Of a stretch of DNA of 64,000 nucleotides, positions 57,333 through 64,000 are shown piece by piece. Origin of the DNA: Nannobrachium achirus. Lineage: Eukaryota > Chordata > Actinopteri > Myctophiformes > Myctophidae. Location of the stretch: assembly GCA_963921795.1 (NCBI GenBank), contig OY997661.1:34775470-34839469 (forward strand), read 5' to 3'. The notes beneath the pieces are model-generated. The model did not search any database and was not told where the DNA came from. It worked only from the letters and a program-made list of their open reading frames with translations. Position numbers and translations under genes: made by a program. The first letter of the stretch is position 1. Every line of letters begins with the position of its first letter.

Positions 57333-58509
57333 GTGAGTAACCTCGCGCGACCAGGCTTTCTTGGGGGAAAGCCTGGTGCTCGTTTACTAAACAGGTCATT
57401 CGATCCGGTCTAGACCGGATGGCATCGTAGACATTATGGTACTGGTGGGCGATATGATGATAATTATCGTAGACGATACAATGTGTCCACGATATGCCTT
57501 TTCAGAGATATCGTATATATCGTGATACAATTGAGGGAGCCTTGTAAAAAATCCTGTTGAATCGTTCTCAAACTTTAAAATGCCAAGGTCTCCCCTTAAC
57601 ACTTTGACTGCCACAATGTTAAGGGTTTTAAGGGTATAACCCTTGCCACCATAGACGGCCATTCATTTTTGACGGAATAAATTGAAAATGGTAGGATGTA
57701 CGAAAATTGACAAAAATTTCAGAGAATATAGAGTCGGAACCTTAGCTTTCACCATAAAAATTTCGTCCTGCTGTGGTGTTCTGCTGTGGAGAAACCTGAG
57801 GGAGAGCGAAAGCTGTACAGATGAAAAAGGAGCATCAGAAATTTACTTTCTGAGATAATTGAGGTCAAAGGAAAAAAACTTTCAGAAGCCCTAGAAACAA
57901 ATTGGTAAATGGTACAAGAACACACAGTACCTCTAAATGAAGAACAGGGTACCGGCCATAATGCTGTAAAAAAAAAGTTAAAAAAAAGTTGTACCGTGGT
58001 CTAGTTATAAGGCAGGAAAGTGGAAGAAGCCAGGAGACTGACAGAGGCTCTTTTTTCATCTTCCCAGGATGAAGGAGAGACAGAGTAGAATCCACTGTGT
58101 TTTGACCTGGGATTTTTTATTCAAGCCTTCAGTTAGACATCAGACATCTCAAAAATAAAGATAAAAACTCTGATAAAGATAAAAAAAAAACTTTACATTG
58201 CTGTTTCACTTCAGTATAGTTGTAGATGTGTTCCATTGCAATCATCATTTTAGTCACGTCAAACTAAAACGGTCAAACTACCCTGAGCAATTCAAAGTCA
58301 TAATACATAAAATTAAATAAAAATTGATGTACATTCATATGGAAATGTTTGTATTGACAAAGTCAAGCCAACTGCGACAAACTTCACCATGTTAGAATCC
58401 AGACCAGGCAACTGCAAGTAAGAGTAATTATGAAAAAAAAAACATAATTACCATAAGGTATATATAATTATTTGCTATACATTTTATATACACAGGTACA
58501 TATATTTCC

Positions 58510-58572
58510 AAAATAGCAGATCTACAAGCTCATAGCCCGGCACCGCGCTATGAGCTTGTAGATCTTCCATTT
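58510..58572. repeat. palindrome core, copy 20
   Basis: AAAATAGCAGATCTACAAGC then TCATAGC / GCTATGA then GCTTGTAGATCTTCCATTT; the CATAG/CTATG variant is mirrored. Confidence 0.8.
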
Positions 58573-58584
58573 ACATATGATGCC

Positions 58585-58640
58585 TAATAGCCGATCTACA
58601 AGCTCATAGCCCAGCAAGGCACTATGAGCTTAGTATTTTC
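58585..58640. repeat. palindrome core, copy 21
   Basis: TAATAGCCGATCTACAAGC then TCATAGC / CACTATGAGCTTAGTATTTTC; the CATAG/CTATG variant again, adjacent to copy 20. Confidence 0.75.
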
Positions 58641-58645
58641 ATGGC

Positions 58646-59034
58646 TCTCCTTTTAGTAGACCTTGTACCAGTGAACTGTACCGTCATGAAACTGTACCTT
58701 TTCCTATGCAAACTTCTAATAAAGTCTTCAATCAATCAATCAATCAATCAATCCCTTCTTTGTATTTACCTACTGTATGTTTTTATACTGTTTTTTATTT
58801 CCCCCTTTTTTCCTGACTATATCTACTGCATAGTACTGTGTTCTATCCGTCTGTCATTCAATGTTATATGAGATACTGCAATGGTTTACTATGGAAATAA
58901 GCCTAGTCTTTTCATGGATCTCATGATCTCCTTTTAGTAGACCTTGTACCAGTGAACTGTACCGTCATGAAACTGTACCTTTTCCTATGCAAACTTCTAA
59001 TAAAGTCTTCAATCAATCAATCAATCAATCAATC
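58646..59034. repeat. identical 100-bp direct repeats ending in (AATC)n
   Basis: 58646-58753 and 58927-59034 are near-identical, both ending TAATAAAGTCTTC then (AATC)n. They look like two retroposon 3' tails or a 281-bp duplication. Confidence 0.8.
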
Positions 59035-59355
59035 TCTCTCTCCCCAACTTTCTCTCTTGTATCATGGCAGAGAGAGAGAGAGAGAGAGAGAGAGGGGAAG
59101 AGAGAGAGGAAGAGAGAGAGGAAATCTGAGCAGGCTTAGCAAACAACGTTGGCACCAGGTTACTTTTAGAATAAAACACGATAAAACTATAAAAATACAA
59201 TGAGGATTACCACTGGGATTCTTTTTCGATCTCCATCTCGCTGGATTGGTCAGACTGCGACGTTTGCGAGTGACTTATAGTGGTTGTTTTGCTGGGATGT
59301 GTTTGTTTTGCACTAAATGGAGCATCTGTCCTCCTTTCTCACCAAGCTAAGCTAA

Positions 59356-59551
59356 AGAGGCGTCAATTGGGTATGGCAAGCTATGGCAGCTGCCATACCT
59401 TGGCTACAGGGGGAATATAATAAAATGTACTGTAATCGTGCCTGTTGTCAAGGTATGGTAACATGACTGGTGTCTTGCACGCGAGCCTCGCGCGCGTGAA
59501 AGACACCAGTCATGTTGCCATAACTTAGCTTTTTCTGAACTGACGCCGCTG
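59356..59551. mobile_element. hAT-like MITE (family G, copy 2)
   Basis: Inverted relative of 13799-13974: GAGGCGTCAATTGGGTATGG on the left and CTGACGCCGCTG on the right, AGCTAA on both sides. Central hairpin CATGACTGGTGTCTT / AAGACACCAGTCATG around a CpG-rich GCACGCGAGCCTCGCGCGCG loop. Confidence 0.75.
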
Positions 59552-60180
59552 AGCTAAACGCCCTGCTCAATCGGTGGTCCGCGCGCGGACCACCTGTTGT
59601 GATCCGAGATGAGCATAATCATCTCTCATCTCATGCTTGCTCTCGGAGCGTCGTCGGCGACCCCACAAACACGGCAATACACCACTGTATCAATCAATCA
59701 ATCTAGCAACAACCACTTACTTTATATAGCAGTTCTTTTCGCTGCGACGCCGCGGCTCGGTGGTCCCTGGTGGCCTGGTCGATGAACCATGACGATCCAG
59801 TAAAACTTTTCAGATCACATACGGCTGTAGAAGTAGTCCTCAGTAGTATAGTAAAGCACTAAACTAAACCCCCCCCCAAACACATGCTGCTCCTTCCGTG
59901 AATGCCGTCCATCCAGCAATCCCAGGCCTGGGGAGGACGGTCATGTACCAAATCACCATGGTAACACAAGGTAACACAAGCTGATTGGCCACACAATGGT
60001 AACCATGGTGATTTTAGTCATTCCAGGGCCCAGGACGGCTGAATCCAAGCGTCAGTGATACATATGCTCCTAATCTTGTGTTAATTAAAAAAAAGACATT
60101 CCGGCGTCATATGACGCCGGTGGCAGCGCGGGGGGGGTAAAAACGCGACGTCATATGACCTCCGTGGCGGTCAAAGTGTT

Positions 60181-60232
60181 AACTCTGACAGTATACAAAT
60201 GGAACCAAATCCATTTGTATACTGTCAGAGTT
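60181..60232. repeat. perfect 22-bp-arm palindrome
   Basis: Arms run AACTCTGACAGTATACAAAT plus GG on the left, with an exact mirror on the right around AACCAAAT. The first two bases overlap the piggyBac TTAA. Confidence 0.93.
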
Positions 60233-60421
60233 ACATACTTGTAAAGTTCAATTTAGACCTCCCAAAAGGAACCCAGAGAGTCTAGTTTTTGTCAAGTAAC
60301 TTGAAAAATAACCATAAAAACCAACATGAAAAAGAATCGTGATAACATTGTGTATCGTGATACAGCTTGGAAAAATATCGTGATATTGTATTTTTTCATA
60401 TCGCCCACCCCTACATTATGG

Positions 60422-61530
60422 CAGAAGAAGCGGCGTCGCTTTGTTTTGGTTCCCTGTTTCCCCAATCCCTATTTAAATGCCAGAGAAGTGTAGTCTTTCT
60501 TGCCAGTCGCTGCGAGTTGGACTAAAAGATGGATATACCAAACTTTTCAAAAAATAAGCAAGACTACGCAGCATTAAGGGTTTTATTGGGTAGGTACTAA
60601 AATTATGTCCTTGAGCGCGGGGGAATTGTTTTGGGTTAAAACTGATTCCGGTTTGGCATTTCCTGCCAAAGTGTAGTCTGCTTTGACTACAAAATGACAC
60701 CATCCTCTCCCGACCGGTGATGTTACGAGGTTTTCAATGTAATGGGTCCCGGCCGGGACCCACAGGTGGTCATTCAAATGGGTCCCAGAAAAGTTTTATG
60801 AGTCCTCAATATAAAGTTTACGCGCGCAAAATGGCGTCGGACGTCGGTGGAATCAAAACATTGACGTTTCTATCGCCTGTTTAAGACTTTCTACGTGGAT
60901 TTTATTTGTGTTAACGTAGGGTAAAGTAGGATGCTTTCACCCATGAACAATGGTGGTGTCTGTGGAATTTCTTTTTTTTTTCTTTTACCGCGACGCGGTC
61001 AATTATTTTAACATGGACTCCAATGGAGGCGCATCCCCAGGACCCCAGGACCATGACATGAATGAGTCCCTGGGTGACTTGAATGAGTTTTTGATGCGGG
61101 ATGCGCACGTAATGACATCACTGCCGACTAGGGATGGTGCCCGAAAACCGGGTCCATTACAAACCCGCTTCTGAATTTATCGAGACCCGAGTATCAATAA
61201 GCTTTTGGCTTGTCGAGCCTGTTACCAGGTAAGCATCATAACGTCACGTAATGGGCCGCTATAGGGGGCCGGGACGGGAGGTAGGCTACATTGCGTCATT
61301 GATAGTTGTGTGCTTTGCAAGTGCTTGCCGTGGAACAATGGTTGAATGCGTGAAACACTAAAATGTTTGCGATTAATTAATCACAGAGCCTGTAATTAAT
61401 TAGATTAAAATATTTAATCGCATCCCAGCCCTAGTTACATTTAATAAAAGACAAGGGGAGAGCTAAATGCAACTAGAAATACTGTTCCTTCGAAACAGTG
61501 TGGGCTCGGTTCCAACCCAACAAATAGGAT
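60422..61530. other. non-coding, hAT debris
   Basis: Contains pieces such as TAGGGATGGTGCCCGAAAAC (61129) and GCATCCCAGCCCTAG (61421). No gene supported. Confidence 0.45.
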
Positions 61531-61534
61531 ACTT

Positions 61535-62103
61535 TAAGGTACTGTAAGGTACAGTACCTTACAGTATTGTACTGTACCTTACTATACTGTACTGCACCTT
61601 ACTGTACTGTACTGTACTGTACTGTACTGTAACTTACTGTACTTTACTGTACTCTACTGTACTGTACTTTACTGTATTCTACTGTAACTTACTGTACTTT
61701 ACTGTACTCTACTGTACCTTACTGTACTGTACTCTACTGTACCTTACTGTACTGTACTGTACCTTACTGTACTATACTATACTGTACTCTACTGTACCGT
61801 ACTGTACCTTACTGTACTGTACTCTACTGTACCTTACTATACTGTACTTTACTGTACTCTACTGTACTTTACTGTACTCCACTGTACCTTACTGTACTTT
61901 ATTCTACTTTACTGTACTTTATTGTACTTTACTGTACTCTACTGTACCTTACTGTACTGTATTGTACTTTACTGTACCTTACTGTACTGTACTCTACTGT
62001 ACCTTTCTGTACTGTACCTTTCTGTACCTTACTGTACTTTACTGTACTCTACTGAACCTTACTGTACTTTTACTGTACTCTACTGAACCTTACTGTACTG
62101 TAC
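61535..62103. repeat. TACTG-based minisatellite
   Basis: About 570 bp of imperfect TACTGTAC(C/T)T and TACTGTACTC units, built on a 5-bp TACTG theme with higher-order 15-35 bp periods. Confidence 0.95.
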
Positions 62104-63299
62104 ATATTATATGTGTTCTAGATCTACATTTTTGATTCTGTGTTTGGGAACCAGCAACTGTCAAATGGACTCCAACTGTAGTGGAGTATATTGAGTGCAT
62201 ATACTGTAGGCTAACAATCCCAGATCACATATGTCCTCCACTATGTCTATAACCAAGGCGTTCTTCTATGTGGCCACTCCAGACTGAGGAGTGGAGCATG
62301 GCTTTTATTGTGTTTGTGGATCTGACTTGGAAATGCATTGGTTTTGATATCTCCCTGACAACCAACAACAACCACTAATATGGCTGACTGTCCCTGCGGG
62401 CTCTAGGATATGGCTATGGGATTTACATCCCATCGCCCGGACTTGATTCTTGATCACAGCTGTGTAATCAGTAGAGTGGAGAGGGACATTTATTTATAGT
62501 TTTAACTATAACTATAGTTTTATACATCACACAGCTTAGACATTTGGATCAAATCAGAGAGCAGACCTGTGTGAACGCAATGATATAGATAGCATATCTG
62601 AAGTGTGAACACTGCAGCCACAGCGCCTTAACATAAACATGGGTCTATTATCCTTCTCTCCACTCTGGGGACCCATTGGAAATGCATTGGGTGCTTAAAG
62701 TTAAACATTTTTATTTTTTTATATTTATACTACAAAACATTTCAAAACCAAAAATACAAGCACACTTGTCCTCAGTAAGCTGAACACATAAAAATTTGAA
62801 TGGTGTTGAAAGGTGTAAGCGTTTAAGAGATGAAGCGCGCCAAAGTATTGAGGAGATACTGACTAGTATAGTATAGTATATAAATAATGAAGATAACATA
62901 CGTGTGCTCGCCTTCCAGGCGAGCCCACAATAATGGGTTATATGCAGCACGGCCACGGTTACATGCTCGGGAGGGAACACTTCGACAATGCGGAGGCACT
63001 AATTGTATTGTACATAGTGCATCACATAAGACCCACCCAAGTGCAATAACTTTGAATGTCTGCGACGAGTTGAAACAACGCGTGCGTCACTGCGGTCCAG
63101 CGTCGGCTGTTGCAGCAGCGCGACAACCTTTCTCTTCCACCCAAAGTATGTGGTGCTTGAAAATATGAATGATTCCATTGATAATAATCCGTTTGGGATT
63201 AAAAGCTCGAAATTGGTCGCTAGCATCAGTAGAGAGAGAAGTTGCCACGGGTCGGACTCACTGCTGTGTGTGTGAACATGTCCGCTGTGTTGCCCTCAG
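62104..63299. other. non-coding remainder of mrpl39 intron 2
   Basis: No recognised repeat or gene; a small run of AGTATAGTATAGTATA lies near 62866. Confidence 0.45.
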
Positions 63300-63439
63300 A
63301 CCTGACGGAGTACCACGTGACCACCTCGGCTCTGGCGCTGGTGGACGGAGAGCCCTGGCCCCTTCACCAGCCCCTCACCCACTCCTGCACCCTGTCCCTG
63401 CTCACCTTCAAGGACACTGACCCAATGCTGGTCAACCAG
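63300..63439 (+). CDS. mrpl39: mitochondrial ribosomal protein L39, coding exon 3
   Basis: 140 bp encoding (H)LTEYHVTTSALALVDGEPW, PLHQPLTHSCTLSLLTFKDT and DPMLVNQ, ending in phase 0 at a GTACTG donor. Aligns with MRPL39 'ALVDGQPWDMYKPLTKSC' and 'FLTFKDCDP'. Cumulative coding length is 130 codons of the roughly 335 usual, so the rest lies beyond the window. Confidence 0.93.
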
Positions 63440-63933
63440 GTACTGATCATGGTTTAGTTCTGACTTCGATTTGACTTTTTTTTTACTTTACTTTACTTTG
63501 AATTTTTGAATATCAAATGTCCATATTTCAAAATATTACAATATTACACGAGACCACTCAAAACAAGGATTTATAATAAAAATGTCAACATTCTGAAGTC
63601 AGAGTTGCTTGAAGTCCAGTGGGAAGTTTCCAAAGTCAGTTATGATTTGGGGTGCTATGGGATCTCTGCAATAATCTTTCACACAATATTCGAATTTTTT
63701 CGAGAAGGATCTGTATACTAGTGGTGGCTCGGTATCAACATTTTGTTATCGCGGTTACCGTCCTCCCATTTACCGCCGGTATTGCGGTAATTACCGCACC
63801 CCCGTATCTATTAATTAAGGTTCGGCGATAAGACAAAATATTCCTATCATCTGCCCAAAATTCGTCTCTCCACGGTCCTATAAGCCCGACTGCTCGAGTT
63901 CCCCGTACAGCACAGTGGGTCTGGCTTTTGAAA
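63440..63933. other. start of mrpl39 intron 3, with hAT debris
   Basis: Includes a 'gtggctcggtatcaacattttgttatcgcggttaccg' element start at about 63722. Confidence 0.45.
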
Positions 63934-63998
63934 GTAGCAGATCTACAAGCTCACAACGCGTCACGTTCGCAACGCGTTCTGAGCTTGTAGATCTTTGC
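63934..63998. repeat. palindrome core, copy 22 (window edge)
   Basis: GTAGCAGATCTACAAGCTCAC then AACGCG / CAACGCGTTCTGAGCTTGTAGATC then TTTGC; the window ends here. Confidence 0.82.
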
Positions 63999-64000
63999 AG

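Larger units (their letters stand above)
57600..60178. mobile_element. piggyBac-like non-autonomous element
   Basis: 2579 bp flanked by TTAA on both sides (57596-57599, 60179-60182). Termini CACTTTGACTGCCAC and GTGGCGGTCAAAGTG are inverted repeats with one mismatch. A 20-bp perfect palindrome CCGGCGTCATATGACGCCGG is subterminal (60101-60120). No transposase frame remains. Other repeats are nested inside. Confidence 0.8.
57440..60413. mobile_element. hAT-like MITE split by a piggyBac-like insertion
   Basis: Perfect TSD CATTATGG (57432-57439, 60414-60421). Termini TACTGGTGGGCGATATG and CATATCGCCCACCCCTA. Without the insertion it would be about 395 bp, with the 22-bp-arm palindrome at its core. 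Confidence 0.9.
57333..63299 (+). other. mrpl39 intron 2 (6.0 kb)
   Basis: GTGAGT donor, acceptor TGTTGCCCTCAG. Contains a nested hAT/piggyBac pair and a TACTG minisatellite. Confidence 0.88.

Noticed and set aside
57110-57340. 76-codon continuous frame as a stand-alone gene
   Set aside because: It is mrpl39 exon 2 read through its splice sites.

Overview
This is a piece of an animal nuclear genome, almost certainly a teleost fish. It has spliced genes with GT-AG introns, GC-rich exons in AT-rich, repeat-dense DNA, eight (TG/CA)n tracts longer than 50 bp, many hAT-type miniature elements with 8-bp target duplications, and LINE, LTR and piggyBac-like debris. I cannot name the species.

Three real genes are clear, plus one probable one. 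(1) A Rap2 small GTPase (rap2a-like) on the + strand has two coding exons (13453-13766 and 48306-48543). They join in phase to a 183-residue protein and are separated by a 34.5-kb intron. (2) Inside that intron, on the opposite strand, lies an intact intronless acyl-CoA synthetase of the bubblegum family (ACSBG2-like, 707 aa, 30456-32579). It has its own TATA-like box and looks like a retrogene. (3) Also inside the intron, on the same strand, is an 11-finger C2H2 zinc-finger exon (18727-19915) without an ATG, so it probably depends on an upstream exon. (4) Downstream of rap2 are the first three coding exons of mrpl39 (54824-54860, 57120-57332, 63300-63439), which encode 130 codons in phase; the gene runs off the window. 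A tRNA-Trp(CCA) lies between rap2 and mrpl39. The first 2.9 kb is AT-rich and resembles a long 3' UTR. In mammals an MBNL gene precedes RAP2A, so an mbnl 3' UTR is possible but unproven.

The rest is repeats. The most striking is a short near-perfect palindrome, best copy 48876-48954 (39-bp arms, 1-nt centre, one mismatch). I count about 38 whole, partial or half copies from 3.4 kb to the window end. Its arms vary together between copies. It sits in the middle of several different hAT-like MITE families that have different termini (CAGTGGTTCTC, TAGGGCTGTCACG, CAGGCACGTGCAC, ATATCGTCGTTGTCGGG and others). I regard this shared mobile or regenerated hairpin core as the best candidate for something undescribed.

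Other notable structures: arrays carrying about 20 exact CCATATATGG (CArG-box) decamers, nine of them 2-3 kb upstream of the rap2 start; a 341-bp TRIM-like element with LTR-like repeats, a tRNA-His-type primer site and a purine tract; a piggyBac-like element nested in a hAT element in mrpl39 intron 2; a stack of hAT elements ending 25 bp before mrpl39 exon 2; and hAT insertions 24 bp inside the rap2 splice donor and 78 bp after its stop codon.
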